A stretch of DNA of 64,000 nt from Parapusillimonas sp013416435 (GCF_052180245.1 NZ_CP197474.1:434001-498000); one strand, 5' to 3'. Counted from the first letter of the stretch, positions 25,228-35,122 are shown. Notes: generated by a model from the letters alone, not told the origin. Numbers and translations: made by a program.

Positions 25228-26118
25228 ATGACGACCGCAGGCAATGACACCATCGATATTGCAATTCATCCTTCCGGCGCGGCGCTCGGTGCTGATGTGG
25301 TGGGTCTGGATTTCAATCGGCCATTGAGCCCAGAAACGCTGCAAAGCATCAACCAGGCATGGACGAAGCATCTGGTGCTGCGTTTCAGGGGCATGGGGAA
25401 ACTGAGCCCTGAAGCGTTGATTGAGTTCTCCCGCCATTTCGGCGAGCTGGACATGAGGCCGATCGCGACAGGCAGCCGCAGCCAGTTCTTGGAGGTGGAT
25501 CGCCCCGAATTGACCATCATCTCCAATGTCGTCATCGATGGAAAGCCGATAGGGGGCCTGGGCGCATACGAGGCCGACTGGCATGCCGACATGACTTACG
25601 TGGAACGGCCTCCCAAGGGCAGCTGCCTGTATGCGGTCGAGCTTCCATCAAGCGGCGGCAATACCTATTTTTCGAATATGTACATGGCTTACGACACGTT
25701 GGATGAAAGCATCAAGAAGGAAATCGCATCGCTGACTTGCGTGCATGATGCCAGCCGCAACAGCGCGGGCGAACTGCGTCGCGGTTTCGAGGAGATTGAT
25801 GATCCGCGCAAAACCATCGGCCCGTCTCACCCACTGATCAGGTCGCATCCCGTGAGCGGGAGAAAGTGCCTGTTGCTGGGCCGGCGGCGCAATGCCTACA
25901 TCAACGGCTATACCCTGGAAGACAGTGAAAGGCTCCTGAACATGCTCTGGTCTCATGCCACGCAGGCCAAGTTCACCTGGGCCCAGGAATGGCAGCTTGG
26001 CGACATGATCATGTGGGACAACCGTTGCACGATGCACCGCAGGGACTCGTTCGACCCGTCGGCGCGCCGCATCATGTTCCGAACCCAGATTTCGGGCGAG
26101 CCCGTTGTGGCGGCGTGA
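25228..26118 (+). CDS. TauD/TfdA-family Fe(II)/2-oxoglutarate dioxygenase
   Basis: 296 residues. Facial-triad ligands are visible: His119 and Asp121 in DWHADMTY and His270 in CTMHRRD, with an Arg in ARRIMFRTQ for 2-oxoglutarate. Hydroxylates and often cleaves its substrate, with release of CO2 and succinate. ATG at 25228 is preferred because AAAGGAG ends 6 nt upstream; earlier in-frame starts lack this. First gene of a five-gene operon with an enolase-superfamily enzyme, two Bug proteins and an FAA hydrolase. Substrate unknown. Confidence 0.92.
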   Translation: MTTAGNDTIDIAIHPSGAALGADVVGLDFNRPLSPETLQSINQAWTKHLVLRFRGMGKLSPEALIEFSRHFGELDMRPIATGSRSQFLEVDRPELTIISNVVIDGKPIGGLGAYEADWHADMTYVERPPKGSCLYAVELPSSGGNTYFSNMYMAYDTLDESIKKEIASLTCVHDASRNSAGELRRGFEEIDDPRKTIGPSHPLIRSHPVSGRKCLLLGRRRNAYINGYTLEDSERLLNMLWSHATQAKFTWAQEWQLGDMIMWDNRCTMHRRDSFDPSARRIMFRTQISGEPVVAA

Positions 26119-26152
26119 GCCTGGCAGACGATCAACAGGCCCCAGGCATCAG

Positions 26153-27223
26153 ATGAAAGTAGAAGAGATAACGTTGTACCAGGTTCGGGTGCCGCTGAAG
26201 GTTCCCTATGTGGTGTCCACCCGGACGATCACGGAGTTCGATCCCATCATTGTCAGTGTGCGGAGCGGCGATGGCGAGATCGGATGGGGCGAGGCCTTGA
26301 TTGCGCCGGGTTACACGAGTGAAACAGTAGAGGGAGCCTGGCAATTCTGCGTGGACATCGCCGAAACGTTTGCCGGCAAGGGGGGCGTCGAGTTTCGAGC
26401 AGGAGTCACAGAGCGGCTGCCTGCGTCTCCCGGCGCGGCCAGCGCTTTGCTTGCTGCGCTGGACATGCTGGAGCACTCGCCCGTCCTGTTCACTGATAAA
26501 GCGCTACGCATTCCTTTATTGGCGCCATTGCAAGGTCATTCAGCGGCTGAGATCAACGATGAAGTCGATCGCTTGATCGAGCGGGGGTTCGCGACGTTGA
26601 AGGTGAAGGTGGGGTTCGACTGGAAGCAGGACCTCGATCGCGTCGAGCTTATACAGCGGGTGTCCGCGGGGCGTGTCAGCCTCAGGCTGGACGCCAACCG
26701 GAGCTTCCGCGAAGCCGATGCCATCGCTTTTGCTGAACGGCTGGATCCGGCGGATATTGAACTATTCGAGCAGCCTTGCGGATCGGCTGACTGGTCAGCC
26801 AATACCGCTGTGGCGGCCCGGTCAAAAGTGCCTGTCATGCTGGATGAATCGATATACGGCATGGACGATGTGCGCCGCGCAGCCATGATTGAAGGAGTCA
26901 AGTTCATCAAGCTCAAGCTCAAGAAGATAGGTAGCGTGGACATGCTTTGCGCCGCCTTGGACGAGATACGGAAACTGGGCATGACACCTGTATTGGGCGA
27001 CGGCGTCGCGTTGGAAATCGGGTGCTGGATGGAAGCCTGCGTTGCTGCGTCCAAAATCGACAACGCGGGGGAAATGAACGGCTTCCTGAAGGCGCAAGAC
27101 CGTTTCTTTGAAGAGCCCTTGCGCTTTGCCAGGGGGGCGGTGGAAATCCCCGCAGGCTTTCACCCTCGCATCAACCATGATGCATTAGCGCACTACACCA
27201 CCCGCAGTAAAAGATATTCATAA
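26153..27223 (+). CDS. Mandelate racemase/muconate lactonizing enzyme family
   Basis: 356 residues of the enolase superfamily, MLE subgroup. Seen: Lys150-x-Lys152 in TLKVKVGF, metal ligands Asp180 (LRLDANRSF), Glu206 (LFEQPC) and Asp231 (MLDESIY), and Lys253/Lys255 in FIKLKLKK. These enzymes abstract a proton next to a carboxylate to cycloisomerise, racemise or eliminate. ATG at 26153 gives the normal family N-terminus (MKVEEITLYQVRVPL). Acts with the dioxygenase in an unknown acid pathway (inference). Confidence 0.92.
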   Translation: MKVEEITLYQVRVPLKVPYVVSTRTITEFDPIIVSVRSGDGEIGWGEALIAPGYTSETVEGAWQFCVDIAETFAGKGGVEFRAGVTERLPASPGAASALLAALDMLEHSPVLFTDKALRIPLLAPLQGHSAAEINDEVDRLIERGFATLKVKVGFDWKQDLDRVELIQRVSAGRVSLRLDANRSFREADAIAFAERLDPADIELFEQPCGSADWSANTAVAARSKVPVMLDESIYGMDDVRRAAMIEGVKFIKLKLKKIGSVDMLCAALDEIRKLGMTPVLGDGVALEIGCWMEACVAASKIDNAGEMNGFLKAQDRFFEEPLRFARGAVEIPAGFHPRINHDALAHYTTRSKRYS

Positions 27224-27239
27224 CAGAGAGAGTCGAGAC

Positions 27240-28220
27240 ATGAAGAGTCCTTTTAAAACCCTGCTGGCGGCCGGGTCCAGCATTCTGCTTATGACGTCGT
27301 CGGCCGTCGCATCAGCGAAGTATCCGGAAGCGCCCGTCACGTTCGTGGTGCCGGGTCCCGCCGGCAGCGGCACCGATGCGATCGGCCGATTGCTGGCCGA
27401 TGAATTTTCTCGGATGTGGGGCCAGCCGGTCGTCGTCGAGAACAGGGCGGGGGCATCGGGCATGATTGGAACGCAGTACTTGCTGCGGGCCGCCCCCGAC
27501 GGCTATACCATCTTGCTCGGACATGTTTCCACGCATTCCATTGTGCCGGCGGTGCGTCGTCCGGCGCCTTATCATCCGGTGAAGGATTTTGCGGCAATAG
27601 GGAAAATCGGAACGTCTTCCAATGTGCTTGTCGTGGCGGGAAACTCGCCCATCCGCACGCTGAAGGACTTGTCAGCTTTGGGAAGGAATGGCAACACCGT
27701 TTCGTACGGATCGCCCGGCGTGGGGTTGTCCCAGCACTTTAACGGCTTTACTTTCGGCCAGATCACGAAAACCGACATGCTGCATGTCCCCTACAAAGGC
27801 AGCGGCCCGGCCATGACTGATCTCATAGGAGGCCGAATCAACATGATGTTCGTCACGCCGCCCGCCGCCAAGTCGGCAGTGGATTCCGGCCAGCTCCGTG
27901 CCTTGGCGCAAACCTCGGAGCAGCGGCAGAAAGCGTTTCCGAACACGCCTACGTTCGCTGAACTGGGCATGCCGGAACTCACCAGCCTGTCCTGGTGGGG
28001 GTTGTTCGCCCCGGCAGGCACACCCGCCGAGGCGGTGCGCGTCTTGAATCAGTCCCTGGAGAAAACACTGCAGAAGCCTGAGGTCCAGCGTCAGCTTGAG
28101 GCGATGGTGATCGAACCTGCGGAGCCGGTTTCGCCCGAGGACTTCAAGGACTTCGTCGGGAGGGACTTCGAGGTATGGAATAAATTAGTGGAAGAATCCG
28201 GCATACGCATCCAGGGCTGA
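27240..28220 (+). CDS. Bug/TctC-family solute-binding protein
   Basis: 326 residues, signal peptide ending near AVASAKYPEAP. Hallmarks: PVTFVVPGPAGSGTDAIG, VVENRAGASGMIG, APDGYTILLGH, HVPYKGSGPA. Lies 16 bp after the enolase-superfamily gene and 35 bp before a second, clearly different Bug gene. Confidence 0.94.
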   Translation: MKSPFKTLLAAGSSILLMTSSAVASAKYPEAPVTFVVPGPAGSGTDAIGRLLADEFSRMWGQPVVVENRAGASGMIGTQYLLRAAPDGYTILLGHVSTHSIVPAVRRPAPYHPVKDFAAIGKIGTSSNVLVVAGNSPIRTLKDLSALGRNGNTVSYGSPGVGLSQHFNGFTFGQITKTDMLHVPYKGSGPAMTDLIGGRINMMFVTPPAAKSAVDSGQLRALAQTSEQRQKAFPNTPTFAELGMPELTSLSWWGLFAPAGTPAEAVRVLNQSLEKTLQKPEVQRQLEAMVIEPAEPVSPEDFKDFVGRDFEVWNKLVEESGIRIQG

Positions 28221-28255
28221 AGCCGTTCATCACGCGAAGACAAAGGAAGACAAAT

Positions 28256-29224
28256 ATGATGAAGAAAATGACCTGGATTGCAGGGCTTCTATCGCTCTGT
28301 GCACTGTCAACGGCTTATGCAAACGCTGATTATCCCAGCCGGCCTGTCAGTATTGTGGTTGCTTATCCTCCGGGCGGGGGCATTGATACGCTGGCGCGCC
28401 TGGTCAGCATCGAGCTCGGCAAAAGACTGGACCAATCGGTTGTCGTGCAGAACAAGCCGGGTGCCGCCGGATCCATAGGTACGGCGGCAGTCGCCCGGGC
28501 CGCACCGGACGGCTATACCTTCGTGCTCAGCGGCGCCAATGCCATCTTGAGTCCCCTGGTGGATCCGAATCTCTCTTTCCGGATACAAGACTTCGAGCCC
28601 GTGGCGCGGTTGACCGAGACGCCGTATGCATTGGCCGTGAGCCCCGGCTTGAAGGCGGATACGCTCAAGGATTTGATCGCGCTCAGCAAGGAAAAGCCCG
28701 GGCAGCTCAATTTTGCGTCCACGGGGCTGGGTTCGGTGCAGCACTTGCTGGGCGAGCTGTTTAAACAGAGGGCCCAGATCGATTGGCTTCATGTGCCGTA
28801 CCAAGGCGGAGGGCCGGCGCTGCGGGAGCTGGCCGCAGGGCGGGTCCATGTCATGTTCAGCAATCCGATTCCGCTGGCGCCTTATCTCAAAGAAGGAACC
28901 ATACAAGTGGCGGGCGTCGCGACGGACGATCGGATCTCGCTTCTGCCCGATGTCCCCACCATGGAGGAGCAGGGAATAGATGATTTCGACGTCAAGACCT
29001 GGGTAGGTTTGCTGGCTCCCGCGGGCACGCCGGAGGCGATCCGCAAGCGCATCAGCGATGAAGTCCAGCATGTCCTCGCGTTGCCGGAAATCAGAGAGGC
29101 GATCGAACAGCAGGGCAGTATTGTTTCATTTTTACCCGTTGGCAAGTTTGCCGAATTTCTTGAAAAGGACGAGGCACGCTGGATACGAATATTGGAGCAA
29201 TCCAAGTTTTCATCAGCCATGTGA
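28256..29224 (+). CDS. Bug/TctC-family solute-binding protein
   Basis: 322 residues, signal peptide ending near STAYANADYPSRP. Hallmarks: PVSIVVAYPPGGGIDTLA, VVQNKPGAAGSIG, APDGYTFVLSG, HVPYQGGGPA. Ribosome site AAGGAAG. The second of a tandem pair in this operon; the two differ enough that they probably bind different ligands. Confidence 0.94.
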   Translation: MMKKMTWIAGLLSLCALSTAYANADYPSRPVSIVVAYPPGGGIDTLARLVSIELGKRLDQSVVVQNKPGAAGSIGTAAVARAAPDGYTFVLSGANAILSPLVDPNLSFRIQDFEPVARLTETPYALAVSPGLKADTLKDLIALSKEKPGQLNFASTGLGSVQHLLGELFKQRAQIDWLHVPYQGGGPALRELAAGRVHVMFSNPIPLAPYLKEGTIQVAGVATDDRISLLPDVPTMEEQGIDDFDVKTWVGLLAPAGTPEAIRKRISDEVQHVLALPEIREAIEQQGSIVSFLPVGKFAEFLEKDEARWIRILEQSKFSSAM

Positions 29225-29264
29225 TTGCATGGGCGGCGAGTGGGCCGCCATATCGGAGATAGCT

Positions 29265-30131
29265 TTGCGTTTGATTTCTTATTTGCATGACGGCAAACCG
29301 GCACTGGCCGCCGTCATGGATGGAGGGTTGTTGCCGCTACAGGATATTTGTCCCGCAGCGGACCTCATGGACTTATTGCAACGGGGCGATACCGCGCTGA
29401 ATGAGTTGAAGCGGGTTCTGGCCTCGACGAAAGCGGGTGCTTCGTTGCAAAGCGATGACATTGCTTACGGCCCTGTTCTGAGCCGTCCTGGCAAGATCAT
29501 TTGCCTAGGATTGAATTACGCCGACCATGCCGCCGAAGGCGGCCACGCTCGTCCCGGCTACCCAAGCTTTTTCATGCGCTCGGCTACCTCGCTCGTTGCG
29601 CATGGCATGCCCATGATTCGACCGCAGTGCTCCGGGCAGCTCGACTACGAGGCCGAACTTGCGGTGATCATCGGGAAGCGTTGCCGCCATGTGAAAGAAG
29701 CCGATGCGCATTCGGTCATTGCCGGCTATAGCTGCTTCAACGACGGCAGCATTCGCGATTACCAGAAGCGTACGCCCCAATGGACCGTGGGCAAGAACTT
29801 CGATGCGACCGGCGCCTTCGGACCGGTCTTCGTTACACCCGACGAACTTCCCGAGGGCGCGCAGCAATTGCGTATACAGACTCGCCTGAATGGCGCTGTC
29901 ATGCAAGACGCCAATACCAGCGATATGCTGTTTCCGGTAGCAGAGGCCATTGCGCTGGTTTCCGAGTGCATGACTCTTGAGCCGGGCGACGTCATCGTCA
30001 TGGGGACACCGGCCGGCGTGGGCGCCGCGCGCACTCCTCAGGTGTGGATGAAGGATGGCGATACGGTGGAGGTCGAGATCGAGCGACTAGGCGTCCTGCG
30101 CAATCCGATACGGGACGAGGTGCCGGCGTGA
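29265..30131 (+). CDS. Fumarylacetoacetate-hydrolase-family protein
   Basis: 288 residues. FAH fold motifs: PGKIICLGLNYADHAAEGG, metal ligands in LDYEAELAVIIGK, CFNDGSIRDYQKR, GKNFDATGAFGPV, and GDVIVMGTPAGVG. Cleaves C-C bonds of diketo acids or acts as hydratase/decarboxylase in aromatic catabolism. A TTG start at 29265 is chosen: GGAGA lies 5 nt upstream and it yields the family N-terminus MRLISYLHDGKPALA; an ATG at 29229 lacks a good site. The palindromic element at 30132 begins at the base after the stop. Confidence 0.9.
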   Translation: MRLISYLHDGKPALAAVMDGGLLPLQDICPAADLMDLLQRGDTALNELKRVLASTKAGASLQSDDIAYGPVLSRPGKIICLGLNYADHAAEGGHARPGYPSFFMRSATSLVAHGMPMIRPQCSGQLDYEAELAVIIGKRCRHVKEADAHSVIAGYSCFNDGSIRDYQKRTPQWTVGKNFDATGAFGPVFVTPDELPEGAQQLRIQTRLNGAVMQDANTSDMLFPVAEAIALVSECMTLEPGDVIVMGTPAGVGAARTPQVWMKDGDTVEVEIERLGVLRNPIRDEVPA

Positions 30132-30160
30132 GGGGTCAGACCCCGTACGGGGTCTGACCC
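30132..30160. repeat. Palindromic element abutting a stop codon
   Basis: GTAC copy missing the last C. It begins directly after the TGA of the FAA hydrolase gene and lies between convergent operons. Confidence 0.93.
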
Positions 30161-30181
30161 TATGAATGCCCACCGCTAAGA

Positions 30182-31657
30182 TTAATCGTGTAACGCCGCT
30201 ACGGCGTGTGCAGCCTGTGATTTCCACTTATTCTTTAGCATGGGCAGCCATGGGGAGGCGCGCTCCAGTTCTCCCGAAAGCCGCAGCACCACGTCGTCTT
30301 GTCCGAAATGACCAACGAGCTGGACGGCCACAGGAAGGCCTTCTCTGGTCCAGATCAGCGGCAAGCTGGCGGCGGGTTGTCCGGAAGCGTTAAGTATGGC
30401 CAGAAACGTCGTGTAATCCGCTACCCTGCGCCGGAATTCATGGAAGTCCCCGACGGGGTTCAATGATCCCAGCTTGGCCGGCAAGCTGGTCAATGTAGGT
30501 GTCAGAATGACGTCGAAGCCATGCATCCCAGACTCGATTTTTCTGCCCACCATATGGAACTCATTGATTGCCTGGACATAATGCGCACCGGAGATGGTCT
30601 TGCCTACTTCGTAGCCGTCCGCGATGGCGGGCTCCAAGTCGCCTTCTTCGAGCGGCCTGCCCAATTGCCTTAGGCGTGCATCTGCCAGCAAGACGATATT
30701 GGTCGCCAGCACCGTGGCGTGGGCGTGCACGAATTTCGAGTAGTCGAAGCCGGGAAGCGCCGCGTCGACGACCGTATGGCCCAGTTCACGGAGCAGCGAT
30801 GCCGTTGCGTCGACGGCGGCGATGCATTCGGGCGCTATCGCTATTCCCTCCCATGCTTCGCGCCATACACCGATGCGCAAAGGCTGTGATTGGAGCGATG
30901 GATACGTGCAGGATAGGAATGATGCCTGTTTGGGTGGCGAGGCATAGGGGCCCCCGGGTTCGTATCCACCAACGGCGTCCAGGAGAGCAGCCGTATCGCG
31001 TACAGTACGGCTCAGCATGCCGTCCGACGCCATTCCACCCAGGCTCTCCCCGCGGTTCGGTCCCAGCGGCAGCAAGGTCCGCGAGGGTTTGAAGCCGAAT
31101 ACGCCGCAGCAGGCGGCGGGAATGCGTACCGAACCACCGCCGTCGCTGCCATGCGCCAGGGGCACGACGCCAGTGGCCACTGCCACTGCGGATCCTCCGC
31201 TCGACCCGCCCGCGGATCGGCTGATATCCCAGGGGTTCAATGTGGGGCCTCCGTTCGCCAGCGCTTCCGTTGTGGGTGCCATGCAAAGCTCCGATACGCG
31301 TGTTCTGGCGAACGGTATGAGTCCCGCCTTTTCAAAGCGTTCAACCAGCGTGGAGTTCTGCGCGTACTGGGTATCGGCGAACAGGCGCGAGCCTATGCTG
31401 GAGGGGAAGCGCTGGGCAGGAAGCCCGGAGTCCTTCAACAGGAATGGAAGTCCGGAGAAGCGTGTGGCGGGAGCGCCACGGTTCGATAGCTCCAGCGACT
31501 CTTCTATCCGCTCGTGGCATAGGATATTGAATTTTTCATCGGATTCTTGAGCAAGTCCAACCGCGCATTGCATGGTGTCAACCGCAGATATTTCACGCCG
31601 GCTGATCAGTTCGGCCAGATCCAGGCCGTCGAATTGTTTGTATTCTTCCCTGTTCAT
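30182..31657 (-). CDS. Amidase (amidase-signature family)
   Basis: 491 residues. The Ser-cisSer-Lys triad is visible: Lys75 in PFLLKDSG, Ser152 in SAGGSSGGSAV and Ser176 in DGGGSVRIPA, with the usual 24-residue spacing between the serines. Hydrolyses an amide to acid and ammonia. ATG overlaps the stop of the preceding deformylase-like gene by 4 nt. Last gene of the nine-gene monooxygenase operon. Confidence 0.94.
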   Translation of the reverse strand: MNREEYKQFDGLDLAELISRREISAVDTMQCAVGLAQESDEKFNILCHERIEESLELSNRGAPATRFSGLPFLLKDSGLPAQRFPSSIGSRLFADTQYAQNSTLVERFEKAGLIPFARTRVSELCMAPTTEALANGGPTLNPWDISRSAGGSSGGSAVAVATGVVPLAHGSDGGGSVRIPAACCGVFGFKPSRTLLPLGPNRGESLGGMASDGMLSRTVRDTAALLDAVGGYEPGGPYASPPKQASFLSCTYPSLQSQPLRIGVWREAWEGIAIAPECIAAVDATASLLRELGHTVVDAALPGFDYSKFVHAHATVLATNIVLLADARLRQLGRPLEEGDLEPAIADGYEVGKTISGAHYVQAINEFHMVGRKIESGMHGFDVILTPTLTSLPAKLGSLNPVGDFHEFRRRVADYTTFLAILNASGQPAASLPLIWTREGLPVAVQLVGHFGQDDVVLRLSGELERASPWLPMLKNKWKSQAAHAVAALHD

Positions 31658-32502
31658 ACATCATTAGCCCAAGTTTCTTTCGGGGTGCCGATCCAGCTCA
31701 TAGCCTCTGTCAAGACCGTTCTTAGCACGCGCTGTATCGCTGCGGCGCGTTCGGGATTCCATGCTGGTGGCCAATTCCCTTCGTTTAGTCCGGATTGTGG
31801 TTCGTCCATATAGCTGCGGCATGCCAGCTCCATTTGCACGGCATGCACTCCGTCGGCTGGTCTACCGTGAGCTCGCGTAATCCAGCCGCCTTTGAACCGG
31901 CCGTTCAAGACACAACTGAACTCGCTCGCCTCGCAGATCGTCCGGATCATTTCCCCCAGGCCTGCTCCGCAGCTCTTCCCCTCGTTCGTGCCGATGTTCA
32001 TGTTGGGCAGAATGCCGGGGAAGAGGCGCGGAATCGTCGAGCGTATCGAATGACAGTCGTATACGAGAATGGCGGGATGCAATTTTCGCAACCGGGAAAT
32101 CTCCTGGCTCAATGCGGCATGATAAGGTTCGTGGAAGGCCTGGCGCCGCCGCTCTATATCGCTTTGCGAAGGTTCGAATCCCGAGCGGTACAGGGGAGCG
32201 CCATCGAAATCGCAGTCAGGGCAAAGGCCGGTGGTGGCCATACCCGGATACAGCGAAGTGCCGGACGGGTCGCGGTTCACGTCGATGACGGATCGGCTGA
32301 TTTCTGTCCGTACGATGGTGGCGCCCATATCCTTCAGAAAGCCGTAGAGCTCCGGCATCCACCAGTCTGCATCGCGCGTGGCATGCCACGGCGAATCGAA
32401 GTCGCGCGCATACTCCTCCGGGATGCTCGTCCCGGCATGAGGGATGCTGCATAACAGGGGGCCATTGTCCCGCTGGACAATCAGCCAGTCGTCAATTTTC
32501 AT
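31654..32502 (-). CDS. N-formylglutamate amidohydrolase family protein
   Basis: 282 residues matching the N-formylglutamate deformylase (HutG-type) family: LCSIPHAGTSIPEEY, RDADWWMPELYGFL, RTEISRSVIDVNRDPSG, ILVYDCHSIRS. The enzyme removes a formyl group from an N-formyl amino acid. No other histidine-degradation genes are nearby, so here it probably acts on an N-formyl or related product of ring cleavage (inference). Confidence 0.92.
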   Translation of the reverse strand: MKIDDWLIVQRDNGPLLCSIPHAGTSIPEEYARDFDSPWHATRDADWWMPELYGFLKDMGATIVRTEISRSVIDVNRDPSGTSLYPGMATTGLCPDCDFDGAPLYRSGFEPSQSDIERRRQAFHEPYHAALSQEISRLRKLHPAILVYDCHSIRSTIPRLFPGILPNMNIGTNEGKSCGAGLGEMIRTICEASEFSCVLNGRFKGGWITRAHGRPADGVHAVQMELACRSYMDEPQSGLNEGNWPPAWNPERAAAIQRVLRTVLTEAMSWIGTPKETWANDV

Positions 32503-32540
32503 GGTCGTTCAATGCTTCACTCAAGTCGGGTCATGCGGTA

Positions 32541-32984
32541 TCACGAATTACGGCTGAAGCCTTGCGTGAAGGATTCAAACAGCGCAACGACTTTTTCGAT
32601 GTCGGCTTCGCTGGTGAAGAAATGGTCTGCGGCGGCTCCGCACTGGGGGGCCGCCTTGAACCCGCGCCCGTTGATCGGCTCCAGCGCGGCCTTGATGAAG
32701 CCGGTGACGTCGAACGGTAAAGGTCCATCGGTGGAGACGACCTTCAGTGGGCCGAACTTTTGCCGCTCCAGATTCGGAGCGCCTTTGGCCAACCAGGTTG
32801 CGTCGTCGACCACGATGGAGTAGCCGGTCTGGTCGCGGATGAGCGCGCAGTATTTTCCTTGTGCGGCGTCCATCACGCTTAGAGCGCCGGCCGTTGCATC
32901 CTGGGGCAGGTCGATCAGCCAATAGCGTTCGGGCCAGACCTTCATCTTCATTTCTTTCCAAACGGTTATCGGGTCGTGTGCCAT
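32541..32984 (-). CDS. Probable ACT-domain protein (ACT_7/CASTOR-like)
   Basis: 147 residues, no catalytic motif. The C-terminal half (LKVVSTDGPLPFDVTGFIKA, FFTSEADIEKVVALFES) resembles the ACT_7 domain, which binds amino acids or small ligands; the first half (MKVWPERYWLIDLP) is also ACT-like. Ribosome site AGAGGAAA. May sense an amino-acid-like intermediate or modulate a neighbouring enzyme; function not established. Confidence 0.7.
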   Translation of the reverse strand: MAHDPITVWKEMKMKVWPERYWLIDLPQDATAGALSVMDAAQGKYCALIRDQTGYSIVVDDATWLAKGAPNLERQKFGPLKVVSTDGPLPFDVTGFIKAALEPINGRGFKAAPQCGAAADHFFTSEADIEKVVALFESFTQGFSRNS

Positions 32985-33044
32985 GGTTTCCTCTGTTGCT
33001 GAATAGGTGAGTATTAGTATCGTCTTTGGGAAGGTCGTGGACCT

Positions 33045-34499
33045 CTATCCCAGGTATACGGCTTTCTTGCGGCTGAAGAACTCTACGCCGTCTTCGGTCA
33101 GCTCATTGGGGCCGAGGCCGGATTGCTTCCAGCCTCCGGCTGGAGAATAAGGGTCCAGGCCGGGCGTGGCTTCGTTGATTTTCAGGACGCCTACGTCGAG
33201 ATGGTCGATGGCGAATTGAATTGACTTGCTGCTGTCTGTGAAGATGGCCGCCGCCAGGCCGTACGGATTGTGATTGACGCTTTCCACCGCATTGGATAGA
33301 TGATTGAAAGGGGCGCTGAGCAGGACCGGACCGAACAGTTCTTCGGTCCAGACCCGGTCGTGCGTATCGTCCGCCGTCAGGACGGTGGGCTCGATGTAGT
33401 TGCCGTGTGCCAACTCTTGAGACATGGGCGCCTCGCCGCCTTGCGCGATCTTCAGTCCGCGCAAGTTGAGGGTGCTGATGGAGGTGAGTAATTTGCGATG
33501 CTGTGCGCGCGTAATGAGCGGAGCGCAATTGGCGTTGATCTGCCGAGCGGACAAGCATTGGTACGCCGTGCTGGCGCGGGCCAGCGCATCATGGAACGCA
33601 TCCATGACGTCGTGGTGCACCAGCAGTCGACTCAGAGCCGTGCACTTCTGTCCGGCAAACGAAAATGCGCCATAGGCGATTCTTTCCGCTGCATGCTGGA
33701 TGTCGGCATCCGGCATGACGATTGCCGCATTCTTGCCTCCCATTTCGCATTGCACCGCCGCGCCTCTGGCTGCGGCGGCAGTGGCGATTTGCAGGCCGAC
33801 GCGGGTGGAGCCGGTAAAGCTCACCGCTTGTATCTCTGTAGACTCGATCAGCCTCCTGGATAAGGTATCGCCTTTCTCCAGAAAAAAGTTGAATACGCCG
33901 GACGGCATGTCGGCATGTTCGAATGCTCGTGCCAAGGCGACCGAGCATGCGGGCGTCAGGCCGGATGGCCGCCAGATTACCGCGTTGCCTGCGATAAGGG
34001 CCGCGCCGAGCTTCTGGCATGGGTTGGATATTGGGTAGTTCCAAGGCGTAATGAGCGCTGCGATGCCGCGCGGGCGCTTTTCAGTCAGAACGCGTCCTTT
34101 GGCGTGGCGCAATGCGCCATGCGCTCCCCACTGTGCCCAATGAGCGAAGGTATCGAGGAACTCCGCTGCAGTGGCGACTTCCGCTTCGGCTTCGCCCATC
34201 GGCTTCCCGGCCTCGGCGTGAAGCTCTTGAGCTATTTTCCCGGCCTCGGCGCGAATGAACGCCGCAGCCTGAGTCAGCGCCCGGCCGCGTTCTACGACGG
34301 AAGTATGCTGCCAGCGCGCTTGCCCCGTTCGCGCCGCGGCAAGCGCGTCTGTCAAATCCTCGATTCTGGCGTTGCCGAAGCGGTGACCTACGATTCGATT
34401 GTCTTGAGGACGGGAGAGCGAGAAATAATCGCTCTCGTTGCACCGCCATTCTCCATCGATGTATGCGCTTATGCAGCTCAGGTCATTCATACTCTTCAT
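33045..34499 (-). CDS. NAD(P)-dependent aldehyde dehydrogenase
   Basis: 484 residues. Motifs ALITPWNYPISNPCQKLGAA, FTGSTRVG, EMGGKNAAIV with the conserved Glu, FSFAGQKCTALSR with the catalytic Cys, and EELFGPVL are intact. Oxidises an aldehyde to the acid. ATG at 34499 is supported by its 4-nt overlap with the stop of the FMN reductase gene. Within the operon it could oxidise an aldehyde released by the flavin monooxygenase (inference). Confidence 0.94.
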   Translation of the reverse strand: MKSMNDLSCISAYIDGEWRCNESDYFSLSRPQDNRIVGHRFGNARIEDLTDALAAARTGQARWQHTSVVERGRALTQAAAFIRAEAGKIAQELHAEAGKPMGEAEAEVATAAEFLDTFAHWAQWGAHGALRHAKGRVLTEKRPRGIAALITPWNYPISNPCQKLGAALIAGNAVIWRPSGLTPACSVALARAFEHADMPSGVFNFFLEKGDTLSRRLIESTEIQAVSFTGSTRVGLQIATAAAARGAAVQCEMGGKNAAIVMPDADIQHAAERIAYGAFSFAGQKCTALSRLLVHHDVMDAFHDALARASTAYQCLSARQINANCAPLITRAQHRKLLTSISTLNLRGLKIAQGGEAPMSQELAHGNYIEPTVLTADDTHDRVWTEELFGPVLLSAPFNHLSNAVESVNHNPYGLAAAIFTDSSKSIQFAIDHLDVGVLKINEATPGLDPYSPAGGWKQSGLGPNELTEDGVEFFSRKKAVYLG

Positions 34500-35122
34500 C
34501 GTCCATGCCCCTCGTTCAGGGGGAGGAGACACCAAGCCGTCGAAACACGCTCCGGCCGAGGGTGTCCGAGCATCTTGTCCGCGGCGGGTGTGCCCAGCAC
34601 GCATTGGAAGTGGTACAGCGTTTCCATCAATTGCGCATTGGCGCTTTCCTTGATGTGGAGCTGGCCGTTATCGTGAGTGATATCGGCTTCGGGCAGAAAG
34701 TAGCTTTGGATGATATGGCGGGCGCCCATTGACTGGAGAACCGGACGCAATGCATAGTCCAGTGCCAGTACATGGGCAATAGTGCCGCCGGTCGCAAGGG
34801 GCAGCACGGATTTTCCTGCCAGGGCGAACTGTGGAAGGATGTCGAGAAATGCCTTCAAGAGCCCCGAATAAGCGGCCTTGAAGATAGGCGTGGCGATGAT
34901 GATGGCGTCCGCGTCTTCGACGGATTTGACGGCGCTGGCCACGTCCGCCTGATCCATTTGGCCGCTCAGCAAGGCGTCGCCGGGTATATCGCGCAGCTTG
35001 AGATGCGTGAACGCCAGATCCGCCGCTCCCATTTTATGTATGACGTGCTCGACGAACTTTGCTGTTTTGGAGCTGGGGGAAGGGCTGGCCGAAATGGCCA
35101 GGACTTTGGTGATCCTCGTCAT
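34496..35122 (-). CDS. NAD(P)H-dependent FMN reductase (SsuE-like)
   Basis: 208 residues: VLAISASPSPSSKTAKFVEHV, IIIATPIFKAAYSGLLKAFLDIL, LPLATGGTIAH are typical of the SsuE/ArsH flavodoxin-fold reductases. It supplies FMNH2 to a two-component monooxygenase, here the luciferase-like enzyme at 37887. ATG overlaps the permease stop by 4 nt and has AGAGGAAA upstream. Confidence 0.92.
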   Translation of the reverse strand: MTRITKVLAISASPSPSSKTAKFVEHVIHKMGAADLAFTHLKLRDIPGDALLSGQMDQADVASAVKSVEDADAIIIATPIFKAAYSGLLKAFLDILPQFALAGKSVLPLATGGTIAHVLALDYALRPVLQSMGARHIIQSYFLPEADITHDNGQLHIKESANAQLMETLYHFQCVLGTPAADKMLGHPRPERVSTAWCLLPLNEGHGR